A stretch of 34,782 bases of DNA, taken from positions 1 through 34,782 of the forward strand of contig DVMA01000093.1 in NCBI GenBank assembly GCA_018715195.1. The letters are read 5' to 3'. Of this stretch, positions 25,910-34,782 are shown piece after piece. A program made the position numbers and the translations under genes. Below the pieces are notes generated by a model. That model was not told the DNA's origin, ran no database searches, and saw nothing but the letters and a program-made list of their open reading frames with translations. Source of the stretch: Candidatus Coproplasma excrementavium. Its GTDB lineage: Bacteria > Bacillota > Clostridia > Christensenellales > Borkfalkiaceae. The number at the start of each line of letters is the position of its first letter. Position 1 is the first letter of the stretch.

Positions 25910-27040
25910 ATGAAACTTACCACCGCAGGAGAATCTCACGGCAGGGCGCTTATCGGAATTATCGAGGGTCTGCCCTCCAATCTTAAAATAGACAGAGCGG
26001 CGATTGACGCTGAACTTGCCCTCCGTCAGAGCGGTTACGGCAGGGGCGGCAGACAGAAGATTGAGCGCGACCATATACAGATTTTAAGCGGAGTGCGCAA
26101 TTGTCTTACGCTCGGCAGTCCGCTCGCGTTCATGATAGAAAATTCGGACTATAAGAACTGGGAAAACTGTATGAGTCCCGACCCCTGCGATACGTCCCTC
26201 CGCACGCTTACAAAGGTGCGCCCCGGGCACGCAGACCTTACGGGTCTTAAAAAGTTTGACCAGAGGGACGCGCGCAACATACTCGAACGCGCCAGCGCCA
26301 GAGAGACGGCCGTAAGGGTGGCAGCGGGCTCCATAGCAAAGCAGTATCTTGCCGAACTCGGAATATCGGTAGGCGGGTATGTAAAGAGCGTGTGCGGCGT
26401 AAAAGATACGGGAATATATGCGTTTGAAAGCCTTTCAGAGGCAAAAAAACAGCCGCTTTTCATGTTGGACGAAAAGTTGCAGAGCGAGGCTATGAAGCTG
26501 ATAGACGAGCTCAAGGCAAAGGGTGATACGGCAGGCGGAGTAGTTGAAGTGCGCATACACGGTCTTAAAAGCGGTTTCGGCAGCTGTATGACATATTCTG
26601 AAAAACTTGATGCGCGCCTTGCGGGCGCTGTAATGAGCATACAGGCCATAAAGGGTGTGGAATTCGGTCTCGGATTCGAGGCCGCCGACCTTCCTGGAAG
26701 TCGCGTTCACGACAGATTATATATGCAGGATGGAAACATAGTCCGCAAAACCAACAATGCGGGCGGAACGGAGGGCGGAATGTCCAACGGCGAAGATATA
26801 GTCATCCGTGCCGCAATGAAGCCCATTCCCACGCTTATGAGCGGGCTTGAAACGGTGGACTATATCAGCGGTGAGCCCTGCCGTGCGGCTGGCGAAAGAA
26901 GCGATGTCTGCGCCATATGTGCGTGTGAATTGATTGTTGAAAGCGTTGCGGCCTTCACTCTTGCGCAGGTGGTTGCCGAGCGGCTCGGCGGCGACAATAT
27001 GCAGCAGGTAAAAGCAAGATATGCCGCGCTTGAAAGCTGA
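25910..27040 (+). CDS. aroC: Chorismate synthase
   Basis: GESHGRALIGIIEGLPSN...RQSGYGRGGRQKIERD...RPGHADLTG...RASARETAVRVAAGSIAK. Confidence 0.96.
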   Translation: MKLTTAGESHGRALIGIIEGLPSNLKIDRAAIDAELALRQSGYGRGGRQKIERDHIQILSGVRNCLTLGSPLAFMIENSDYKNWENCMSPDPCDTSLRTLTKVRPGHADLTGLKKFDQRDARNILERASARETAVRVAAGSIAKQYLAELGISVGGYVKSVCGVKDTGIYAFESLSEAKKQPLFMLDEKLQSEAMKLIDELKAKGDTAGGVVEVRIHGLKSGFGSCMTYSEKLDARLAGAVMSIQAIKGVEFGLGFEAADLPGSRVHDRLYMQDGNIVRKTNNAGGTEGGMSNGEDIVIRAAMKPIPTLMSGLETVDYISGEPCRAAGERSDVCAICACELIVESVAAFTLAQVVAERLGGDNMQQVKARYAALES

Positions 27041-27054
27041 TTCGGAGGTTATTT

Positions 27055-28119
27055 ATGAAAACTCTGCACATAAAGACGGCCACGTGTGACAGCCATATAA
27101 TCTGCGGCGAGGGTGCGTTTCAGTCGGAAATACCTTCACTCTGCGAAGGGCTTACGTTTACCGTAACGGACAGCAACGTTTATAAACTTTACCGTAACAT
27201 ATTTGACGATATCTTTTCAAAGAGCGGCTCCGTATATGTCATTCCCGCAGGAGAAAAGAGCAAAAATTATAATGTACTGCTAGGAATTTTAAAGGCAATG
27301 CTTTCGGCTGGCTTAAAGCGCAATTCCACGGTATTTGCCGTAGGCGGCGGCGTTGTCGGCGATATATGCGGCCTTGCGGCCTCGCTGTATATGCGCGGAG
27401 TAAAGCTTGTCCAGGTGCCCACCACGCTGTTGTCGCAGGTGGACAGTTCCGTAGGCGGCAAAACGGCAATCGATTTGTGCGGAGTAAAAAATATAGTCGG
27501 TACATTCTATCAGCCCGGCACGGTGGTGGTTGACCCTATGTTTTTGTCCACCCTGCCCGCGCGCGAAATACGTTGCGGTCTTGGCGAAATAATAAAGTAC
27601 GGCGCCTTAAACAAGGATATTTACGTTAAGCTTATTGAAAATAAAAACAATCTCCGCTCGCCAGAGTTTTTAAAGGATATCACATTTGATTGCATACAGC
27701 ACAAGGCCGAGGTGGTGCGTCGCGACGAGCGTGAAAGCGGACTTAGGAAGACTCTCAATCTGGGACATACCACGGGCCACGCGTTCGAGCTGTATTATAA
27801 GCGCAAATCTCACGGCGAATTTGTGCTTATCGGAATGTACTACGAGCTGTTTATAGCCGTTAAACGCGGCATATGTGCGGCCGAATATGCAGATTCGCTC
27901 ATTCAGCTGATAAAAAAAGTGATAAATATTCCTGCGTATGAAGATGCAGAAAAAGCTTGCCTTATGGCTGTTTACGATAAAAAGAATGTCTGCGCGGCGG
28001 AAGTTTCGCTCATAGTTCCCGCAGAGGCGGGCAGGTGTGAAGAATTGCGCCTTCCCGTAGACGAGTACGCGGCGGAGATAGCGCAGTGCGCCCTTAAAAT
28101 CAGGGAGGATAAGCAATGA
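27055..28119 (+). CDS. aroB: 3-dehydroquinate synthase
   Basis: IPAGEKSKNYNVLLGIL...FAVGGGVVGDICGLAASLYMRGVKLVQVPTTLLSQVDSSVGGKTAIDL...LNLGHTTGHAFE. Confidence 0.96.
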   Translation: MKTLHIKTATCDSHIICGEGAFQSEIPSLCEGLTFTVTDSNVYKLYRNIFDDIFSKSGSVYVIPAGEKSKNYNVLLGILKAMLSAGLKRNSTVFAVGGGVVGDICGLAASLYMRGVKLVQVPTTLLSQVDSSVGGKTAIDLCGVKNIVGTFYQPGTVVVDPMFLSTLPAREIRCGLGEIIKYGALNKDIYVKLIENKNNLRSPEFLKDITFDCIQHKAEVVRRDERESGLRKTLNLGHTTGHAFELYYKRKSHGEFVLIGMYYELFIAVKRGICAAEYADSLIQLIKKVINIPAYEDAEKACLMAVYDKKNVCAAEVSLIVPAEAGRCEELRLPVDEYAAEIAQCALKIREDKQ

Positions 28120-28913
28120 AAAAATTAAAACTTGCGGTAACCGGCAAGGATGTATCCCAGTCGTGCAGTCCCGAAATGCACACATTCATAGCTCATAAAA
28201 TGGGCGTTGAAATATCGTACGATAAAATTTCTATCGACCCCGACCAGTTTTCGCAAAAAGCGGAAGAGTTGTTTGAAAAATACGATGGCTTCAACGTAAC
28301 AATTCCTTTCAAACTGGACATAATACCCTTTCTTAACGGACTGGAAGGCGATGCAAAGCTGTTCGGCGCGGTAAACACCGTACTCAGCGCAAGCAGAAAG
28401 GGATACAATACAGACGGCCTCGGCTTTATGCTCATGCTGGAAAATAACGGCGTGGAGGTAGCGGGCAAATCTGTACTTCTGCTCGGTGCGGGCGGTGCGG
28501 GACGCAGCGCGGCCAAAAAGCTCGTCCAGGCGGGAGCACAGCTCTTTGTTTACGACAAAAATACCGCGGCGGCCGCAGAAGTAGCCGCGCAGGACGGAGC
28601 AACTGCGCTCGGCGAAGTTGAAGTTCGTCCATACGATATAATAATAAATGCAACTGGCGTGGGTATGCACAAAACTGTTGGCATATCTCCGCTTAAAGAG
28701 GATGTTATTTCGCTGTGCAAAACGGCGGTAGATCTGATATATGTGCCGCCCAAGAGTGCTTTTCTTGAGATTGCCGAACGTTGCGGCAAGCAGATAATCA
28801 ACGGCATGGCAATGCTCTTCTACCAGGCATATTTTGCCGAGTGCATCTACCAGGGAAAGGAGCCTGACAGCGCGCTTGCGGCACGGCTTTTCACGGAATA
28901 CAGCACAAAGTGA
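28116..28913 (+). CDS. aroE: Shikimate dehydrogenase
   Basis: KLAVTGKDVSQSCSPEMHT...FNVTIPFKLDIIPFL...GAVNTV...NTDGLGFMLML...LLGAGGAGRSAA. Confidence 0.95.
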   Translation: MKKLKLAVTGKDVSQSCSPEMHTFIAHKMGVEISYDKISIDPDQFSQKAEELFEKYDGFNVTIPFKLDIIPFLNGLEGDAKLFGAVNTVLSASRKGYNTDGLGFMLMLENNGVEVAGKSVLLLGAGGAGRSAAKKLVQAGAQLFVYDKNTAAAAEVAAQDGATALGEVEVRPYDIIINATGVGMHKTVGISPLKEDVISLCKTAVDLIYVPPKSAFLEIAERCGKQIINGMAMLFYQAYFAECIYQGKEPDSALAARLFTEYSTK

Positions 28914-28922
28914 GGTCTGTTT

Positions 28923-29336
28923 ATGAAACTTTTATTTATCAACGGCGTCAATCTCAATATGACGGGCCGCCGCGAAAAGGGAGTGTACGGCACGCAGACT
29001 CTCGATGAAATCAACGCCGAAATAGCTGCTCACCTCAAGGGTACGGAGTGCGAATTTTTCCAGAGCAATATCGAGGGTGAAATATGCACCGCTCTCCACA
29101 ATGCCTCGTGTGACGGCATAATTCTCAACGCGGGTGCGTTCACTCATTACAGCTATGCCATAAGGGACGCAATTGCGTCCATAAACATTCCCGTGGTGGA
29201 AGTGCATATGTCCAATGTTTTCCGACGCGAAGAGTTCCGCAAAACTTCTGTAATTTCCGAAGTGTGCGCAGGCACGATAGTCGGTTTCGGCAAGAACAGT
29301 TACATTCTCGCCGCTCAGAGTTTTCTGCTTAAATAA
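28923..29336 (+). CDS. aroQ: Type II 3-dehydroquinate dehydratase
   Basis: LLFINGVNLNMTGRREKGVYGTQTL...FFQSNIEGEI...GIILNAGAFTHYSYAIRDAI...VEVHMSNVFRREEFR. Confidence 0.95.
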   Translation: MKLLFINGVNLNMTGRREKGVYGTQTLDEINAEIAAHLKGTECEFFQSNIEGEICTALHNASCDGIILNAGAFTHYSYAIRDAIASINIPVVEVHMSNVFRREEFRKTSVISEVCAGTIVGFGKNSYILAAQSFLLK

Positions 29337-29355
29337 TTGGCCGCAAAATAAGTAG

Positions 29356-29379
29356 TTGCGGCATATATACGGGGCAATT
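29356..29379. repeat. Dispersed intergenic dyad motif, copy g, abutting the aroK start codon
   Basis: TTGCGGCATATATACGGGGCAATT directly followed by ATG 29380. Confidence 0.6.
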
Positions 29380-29901
29380 ATGAATATAGTGCTTTGCGGC
29401 ATGATGGGTTGCGGCAAGACGACGGTCGCTGCAGAACTTTCCCGCATAACCGGCAGGGAGAGCGTGGACACCGATGCCGAAATTGTAAAACGTCACGGCA
29501 GAATTGCCGATATTTTTGAAAAGTTCGGCGAAAGCCGTTTCCGCGAGATAGAGGCGGAGGAGGTCGAACGGCTGAGCAGTCGCGACGGCCTTATAATAGC
29601 AACGGGCGGCGGCTGTGTTCTCTACGACCGCAACGTGCGCATTTTAAAGCGCAGCGGAAAGATATTCTTTCTTGAAGCGCCTGCCGAAACGCTCATATCC
29701 CGCCTTGAAGGCGATACCGAGCGTCCGCTGCTTGCAGGCGGAGCTGCAAAGCGGGTAAACGAACTTCTGCCTATGCGTACGCCGCTGTATCTGGCTGCGG
29801 CCGACTGTGTAATACATACCGCAGGCCTTACGCCGACGGAAATTGCAAAAAAAATTCTTGCACAGTGCGGAGCAGATTTTTCCGCCGATGTGAAAAATTA
29901 A
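29380..29901 (+). CDS. aroK: Shikimate kinase
   Basis: MNIVLCGMMGCGKTTVAAELSRITGRESVDTDAEIVKRHGRIADIFEKFGESRFREIEAEEV...IATGGGCVL; ATG 29380 preferred to TTG 29356. Confidence 0.93.
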   Translation: MNIVLCGMMGCGKTTVAAELSRITGRESVDTDAEIVKRHGRIADIFEKFGESRFREIEAEEVERLSSRDGLIIATGGGCVLYDRNVRILKRSGKIFFLEAPAETLISRLEGDTERPLLAGGAAKRVNELLPMRTPLYLAAADCVIHTAGLTPTEIAKKILAQCGADFSADVKN

Positions 29902-29911
29902 AAGCCGATAG

Positions 29912-29935
29912 TTACGGCATATGTGCCGTCCAACT
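29912..29935. repeat. Dispersed intergenic dyad motif, copy h
   Basis: TTACGGCATATGTGCCGTCCAACT. Confidence 0.65.
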
Positions 29936-30004
29936 ATTCAAAATATCGCGGCGGGTCAGCCGTCATTAACAGTAAATCAAAATATTATTTAAGGTAAAAT
30001 TTTT

Positions 30005-30730
30005 ATGAAGACCGCACTCATTACAGGTGGCACAAAGGGAATAGGCAAGGCAATCGCGTTTGAATTTCTGCAGCGCGGGTACGAAGTGGTTATAAATTAT
30101 TCTTCGGATGAAAGTTCTGCTCTTGCTACGCAGTCGGAATTCAATATGCTCGGCTACTGTCCCGTTCTCATGCGCGCCGATGTTTCGGACGAGGCGCAGG
30201 TGGAGGATATGTTTTCAGAAATTTTCCGCCTCTATGACAAATTGGACGTGCTTGTCAATAATGCGGGCATTTCTCGCGTGAATGTAATTCAGGATACTTC
30301 TGCCGCCGAGTGGGACAGAGTGTTTGCCGTAAACACTCGCGGCGTATTCCTGTGCAGCCGTGCCGTGACCGACCGAATGATAGGTGCGGGCGGCGGCGCT
30401 ATTATCAACATTGCCTCCATCTGGGGCGAAGTCGGCGCCAGTTGCGAGGTGGCGTACTCTGCCTCCAAAGCGGCGGTAATCGGTTTTACCAAGGCGCTTG
30501 CCAAAGAGCTCGCTCCTTCAAATGTAAGAGTTAACTGTGTCAGTCCCGGCGTAATTGACACCGAAATGAATTCGCACCTCACCTCGGACGAGCTTGAAGA
30601 CCTCATCGAGCAGATTCCCGCGGGCAGAATAGGTACGGGCGAAGATGTTGCGGCGGCGGTAGCCTTTCTCGCGGAGGCGCCCTATGTTACGGGCGAAGTG
30701 CTCTCCGTAGGCGGCGGTTTTGCAAAGTAA
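30005..30730 (+). CDS. SDR oxidoreductase, 3-oxoacyl-ACP reductase FabG-like
   Basis: ALITGGTKGIGKAIAFEFLQRGYEV...LVNNAGISR...YSASKAAVIGFTKALAKELAPSNVRVNCVSPGVIDTEM. Confidence 0.9.
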   Translation: MKTALITGGTKGIGKAIAFEFLQRGYEVVINYSSDESSALATQSEFNMLGYCPVLMRADVSDEAQVEDMFSEIFRLYDKLDVLVNNAGISRVNVIQDTSAAEWDRVFAVNTRGVFLCSRAVTDRMIGAGGGAIINIASIWGEVGASCEVAYSASKAAVIGFTKALAKELAPSNVRVNCVSPGVIDTEMNSHLTSDELEDLIEQIPAGRIGTGEDVAAAVAFLAEAPYVTGEVLSVGGGFAK

Positions 30731-30834
30731 GCTTTTATTCAGCGTTTATAGGTCGCAGATTGCAGTGCTGCGCAACTTATCATATAAAATAATATCATAC
30801 GTCATAATTTTATCTTTTTTCTGTAAAAAACGCG

Positions 30835-30867
30835 CCCCCGCACAGGTTTATGTACCCGTTGCGGGGG
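30835..30867 (+). terminator. Possible weak intrinsic terminator
   Basis: CCCCCGCA...TGCGGGGG hairpin, weak U tract. Confidence 0.4.
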
Positions 30868-30959
30868 TTAAAATATATACTGAGGAATAAATTTCAGAAT
30901 ATTTTAAAATTTTGTGCAAAAAATAAAGGATTTTTATAAAATTTTTCGTATAAATAGAC

Positions 30960-31991
30960 GTGAAAGAAAATATGCCCGTATTAAAAGAGCGCACGTTTGC
31001 AATCGAGGAGCAATTTTTATCACCGTACGCGACAAAATCGAAGGATACCAAGGGGCGCCTGCGTGAGGAAAAACCTTGCGAAATGCGCACCGATTTTCAG
31101 CGTGACCGCGACAGAATAATCTATTGCAAGGCGTTCAGAAGGCTTAAAAACAAGACGCAGGTGTTCTTTTCGCCCGAAGGCGACCACTACATAACCCGCC
31201 TTACGCACACACTGGACGTGGCGCAGATAGCGCGCAGCCTTGCGCGGGCGCTTGCTTTGAACGAGGACCTTGCCGAGGCAATCGCGCTCGGACACGACCT
31301 CGGTCATACTCCGTTCGGACACAGCGGGGAGCGAATACTCAACAAACTCGCGCCAAACGGTTTCCGCCATAACGAGCAGTCGGTAAGGGTGGTGGACGTG
31401 CTTGAAAAGGACGGCAACGGACTAAATCTCACCTTTGAAGTGCGCGACGGCATACTCAACCATAAAAAGAGCGGACATCCCGCCACTCTGGAAGGCAGCT
31501 GCGTTTCCTTTGCCGACCGCATTGCATACATAAATCACGACCTTGACGATGCGGTGCGTGCAGGCGTGTTGAAACCAGAGGACATTCCCTCGGAGATTAC
31601 GGACGTACTCGGCAACAGCTCGCGCGAGCGCATAAATACGGCGATAACGTCCGTATGGCTCAACAGTTACGGCAAAAACTGCGTGACTATGGGACAGGAT
31701 GTGGAGCAGGCCAGCGAGGCTTTGCGCGCGTTCATGTTCGACAGGGTATATTTTACGGAATTTGCCCGCGGAGAAGAGGACAAGGCCGAGCGCATGCTCT
31801 CGTACATGTACGAATATTTTCTTGGGCATATGGAAAAGCTGCCTGCAACCTTTGTAAAACTTGCCAAAAGTTATCCCAAAGAGCAGGTTGTCTGCGACTA
31901 CATATCATCCATGACGGACAGATACGCGGTGTATACGTTCAACAGAATTTTCATTCCGCGCGGCTGGTCTTTCGTAGACGAAAACAGCTGA
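30960..31991 (+). CDS. dGTPase-like HD-domain deoxyguanosinetriphosphate triphosphohydrolase
   Basis: PCEMRTDFQRDRDRIIYCKAFRRLKNKTQVF...THTLDVAQIARSLARALALNEDLAEAIALGHDLGHTPFGHSGE; start is GTG 30960 or ATG 30972. Confidence 0.93.
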   Translation: MKENMPVLKERTFAIEEQFLSPYATKSKDTKGRLREEKPCEMRTDFQRDRDRIIYCKAFRRLKNKTQVFFSPEGDHYITRLTHTLDVAQIARSLARALALNEDLAEAIALGHDLGHTPFGHSGERILNKLAPNGFRHNEQSVRVVDVLEKDGNGLNLTFEVRDGILNHKKSGHPATLEGSCVSFADRIAYINHDLDDAVRAGVLKPEDIPSEITDVLGNSSRERINTAITSVWLNSYGKNCVTMGQDVEQASEALRAFMFDRVYFTEFARGEEDKAERMLSYMYEYFLGHMEKLPATFVKLAKSYPKEQVVCDYISSMTDRYAVYTFNRIFIPRGWSFVDENS

Positions 31992-32004
31992 AAAACATCA
32001 ATGA

Positions 32005-32028
32005 TTGCGGCATATGTGCCGTCATTTT
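32005..32028. repeat. Dispersed intergenic dyad motif, copy i
   Basis: TTGCGGCATATGTGCCGTCATTTT. Confidence 0.6.
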
Positions 32029-32082
32029 TAAAAATAACATAATTTTTGGCGGCGTGCCGCGCTTTGAGAGGGTGCATATTTT

Positions 32083-33879
32083 ATGCCCGGTTACGACAGG
32101 GATTTTTTAAGACTGCTTACAGAAAAACTTAATATTGTCGATGTGGCGTCTTCCTATATGCACCTTGAAAAGAAGGGCGGAACGTACTGGGCGTGCTGTC
32201 CCTTCCACCACGAGAAGACGGCCTCTTTCCACATAGACGAGGCGCGTCAGTTTTACCACTGTTTCGGTTGCGGCGTTTCGGGTAACGTGATAACGCTTGT
32301 AAAGGAGCTTGAAAACGTTGACTTCGGCGACGCCGTAAAAATGCTTGCGGAAAAGGCCAATCTGCCCCTGCCCGAAAACAATTTTGACGGGGAAAAGACG
32401 GCGGAACTTAAACGCAAGCGCGACACATTGCTTAAAATAATGAACGACTGCGCACATTTTTATCTGGATAATTTAAATTCGGGTAACGCAGACGCTCATA
32501 TAAATTACATACTTTCGCGTAAAATTCCATCCAACATTGTCCGTGCATTCGGACTGGGCGCCAGTCTCAACTATTACGACCTGCCTAAATTTCTTCTTAA
32601 AAAGGGTTATTCCCGCCAGGATATGCTGGACAGCGGCGCTGTCAGCGAGGTGGAGGGCAGACTGCTTGATTCGCAGGGCGGCAGACTTATCTTTCCCATA
32701 ATAAACGCATTCGACGAGGTGGTGGCATTCGGCGGAAGGTCACTTAAGCCCACCGATTACGCAAAGTATAAAAACACCAAGGAAACGCTTATATTCAACA
32801 AGAGCAAAATGCTGTACAACATCAACCGTCTGAAGAAGCTCCGCCGTGCGGGCGGACTTAAGGAAGTCATAATGGTTGAGGGATATATGGACACCATTTC
32901 GCTGTATATGGGCGGATTCAAAAACGTTGTGGCCAGCATGGGAACGTCGCTCACCCAGGAGCAGGCGCGGCTTATAAAGAGGTACGCGGGTACCGTGCTT
33001 ATAAGTTACGACGGCGACAGCGCGGGGCAGAAAGCCAATATGCGCGGCCTTGAAATTTTAAAGAGCGAGGGGCTGGACGTAAAAGTTGTGCCTCTGCCAG
33101 AAGGTCTGGACCCCGACGACGTAATAAAACAGCTTGGCTCCGACTCGTACAGTCAATGTCTTGCGGACGCAATGCCGCTGACCGATTACAAACTTTCGGT
33201 GGCGCGCAAGGCGCACGATATATCAAAACCCGAAGAAAAGATACGCTATGTAAGCGACGCGCTCAAGGTGGTGCGTTCTGTTGAATCTAGCGCGGAGCGC
33301 GAGCTTATGCTCAAGAATCTGCGCGACGAAACGGGCATCAGCTACGAATCGCTGAGCCGCGATTTGCAGCAGGTACCCGCGGAAAAGCAGGAAACCGAGG
33401 AGGACAAGCCGAGAAAGGTTCAGGATCCGGCCGACGTGCATATAAAGGCCTCGCGCTTTGTCGCGGCGGCGATACTGCTCGGCGCGCGCTACACGCAGGA
33501 TACCGATATTTCGGCCATACCGTTTGCCAGCGACGTGCATACGCTTGTCGCGGGGTACGTAAAGAGCAAACAGCTGATGGGCGAAAAGGTAACGCTGAGC
33601 GAAATTTTTGACTTTTTCGACGAGGGCACGCCCGAATATGAAGAGCTGTGCCGCATACTCGATTTGAACGACGGCAACAACCTTGAAGGCGAAGTGCCGC
33701 AAAAGTACTATTTTGACTGTCTGAAACGTCTGAAAGAGGACAGCATAGCAAAGGCGATAGAGGAAGTAAAGAAACAATTCAGCGCCACGGACGATGTTGA
33801 AGAAAAACGTCAGGCGGCCGCACTGTTGCAGCAGCTTGTAAAGCAAAAGGAAAAATTAAAAAGCGGAGATATACGATGA
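32083..33879 (+). CDS. dnaG: DNA primase
   Basis: [39 protein letters not shown] (zinc finger), [45 protein letters not shown] (TOPRIM). Confidence 0.97.
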   Translation: MPGYDRDFLRLLTEKLNIVDVASSYMHLEKKGGTYWACCPFHHEKTASFHIDEARQFYHCFGCGVSGNVITLVKELENVDFGDAVKMLAEKANLPLPENNFDGEKTAELKRKRDTLLKIMNDCAHFYLDNLNSGNADAHINYILSRKIPSNIVRAFGLGASLNYYDLPKFLLKKGYSRQDMLDSGAVSEVEGRLLDSQGGRLIFPIINAFDEVVAFGGRSLKPTDYAKYKNTKETLIFNKSKMLYNINRLKKLRRAGGLKEVIMVEGYMDTISLYMGGFKNVVASMGTSLTQEQARLIKRYAGTVLISYDGDSAGQKANMRGLEILKSEGLDVKVVPLPEGLDPDDVIKQLGSDSYSQCLADAMPLTDYKLSVARKAHDISKPEEKIRYVSDALKVVRSVESSAERELMLKNLRDETGISYESLSRDLQQVPAEKQETEEDKPRKVQDPADVHIKASRFVAAAILLGARYTQDTDISAIPFASDVHTLVAGYVKSKQLMGEKVTLSEIFDFFDEGTPEYEELCRILDLNDGNNLEGEVPQKYYFDCLKRLKEDSIAKAIEEVKKQFSATDDVEEKRQAAALLQQLVKQKEKLKSGDIR

Positions 33880-34782
33880 GCTTATCCGATCAGAAACTTA
33901 ACGACATTTTGAAAAAGATAATCGAAGAATTCGGTCCCAAGGGTTCCATTACGACGAACAGTCTGTGCGACATAATGGAAAAGTATGATACCACGCCCAA
34001 CCAGATGGACTTTGTGTACAAGTCGGTTGCGGACGCGGGCATACAGATAATAGACGAGGCCGAGCGCGATAAGGAACTTTACGAACAGGCGCTTTCCGAT
34101 ATAGGCCTGGACGACCCCGTAAAGATGTATCTTAAAGATATAGGCCGCGTGCCCCTTCTTTCCGCGGACGACGAAATAGAGCTTGCCCGCAAGATGCAGG
34201 ACGGCGACGAGGAGGCAAAGAAAAAGCTTTCGGAGGCCAACTTAAGGCTTGTCGTTTCCATCGCAAAGAGGTATGTGGGCAGGGGCATGCTCTTCCTCGA
34301 CCTCATTCAGGAAGGTAATTTAGGTCTTATGAAGGCCGTTGAAAAGTTTGACTATCAGAAGGGGTTCAAGTTCTCCACATACGCAACGTGGTGGATACGT
34401 CAGGCGATAACCCGCGCCATAGCCGACCAGGCCCGCACGATAAGAATACCCGTGCATATGGTGGAAACAATCAACAAACTCACAAGGGTATCCAGGCTGC
34501 TCACCCAGCGTTTAGGCAGAGAGCCCACACCCGTGGAGATAGCAAAGGAAATGAACATTTCCGAAGAGCGCGTGCGCGAAATTCAGAAGATTGCGCAGGA
34601 CCCTGTTTCGCTTGAAACGCCCATAGGCGAGGAGGAAGATTCCCACCTCGGCGACTTCATAGAGGACGAAACGACAGTCACCCCTTCGGACAGCGTATCC
34701 ACGACAATGCTCAAGGAGACGCTTTTGTCCGTACTCAACAGCCTCACCCCGCGCGAGGAGAAGGTACTCCGCCTGCGTTACG
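33876..34782 (+). CDS. rpoD: RNA polymerase primary sigma factor (partial, runs off the window end)
   Basis: ATGA overlap with dna[30 protein letters not shown]...[74 protein letters not shown]...[13 protein letters not shown]. Confidence 0.97.
   Translation, partial: MSLSDQKLNDILKKIIEEFGPKGSITTNSLCDIMEKYDTTPNQMDFVYKSVADAGIQIIDEAERDKELYEQALSDIGLDDPVKMYLKDIGRVPLLSADDEIELARKMQDGDEEAKKKLSEANLRLVVSIAKRYVGRGMLFLDLIQEGNLGLMKAVEKFDYQKGFKFSTYATWWIRQAITRAIADQARTIRIPVHMVETINKLTRVSRLLTQRLGREPTPVEIAKEMNISEERVREIQKIAQDPVSLETPIGEEEDSHLGDFIEDETTVTPSDSVSTTMLKETLLSVLNSLTPREEKVLRLRY

Noticed and set aside
31655-32110. 151-aa plus-strand ORF bridging dGTPase and dnaG
   Set aside because: Out of frame with both recognised genes and spans the intergenic motif; no family resemblance.

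Overview
The window has two parts. (1) Roughly 1-7330 is an accessory region that looks like the end of an integrative/conjugative or mobilizable element: the tail of a small two-TM conjugation-type protein, a TnpV-like protein, short ORFs and a large serine recombinase, followed by AT-rich cargo. The cargo is a Bro-N/Fic fusion, a KAP-type P-loop NTPase, and a DUF3990-like ADP-ribosyltransferase toxin with an overlapping C-terminal-HTH gene. (2) From about 7390 on is a chromosomal backbone of Bacillota/Clostridia type: a DUF1349 protein, a T-box(Asn)-controlled asparagine synthase, a Y-family polymerase with a YolD-like partner, a galactofuranose-type surface-glycan locus (O-antigen-ligase-like protein, ABC exporter, glycosyltransferases, glf), a cytidylate-kinase-like protein, a degenerate ComEC-like MBL protein, aroC-aroB-aroE-aroQ-aroK, an SDR, a dGTPase, dnaG and the 5' part of rpoD/sigA. 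The most interesting signals are the Bro-N/Fic/KAP/DUF3990 cargo with a 27-bp dyad inside the Bro-N coding sequence, a recurrent intergenic dyad motif (TTGCGGCATATGTGCSGTCCAATT-like, at least 7 copies, seen only in the backbone part), a 27-bp coding minisatellite forming the tail of the glycan-export ATPase, and an MBL protein that has lost its canonical metal-binding motif. All calls come from reading the sequence; no database search was run.
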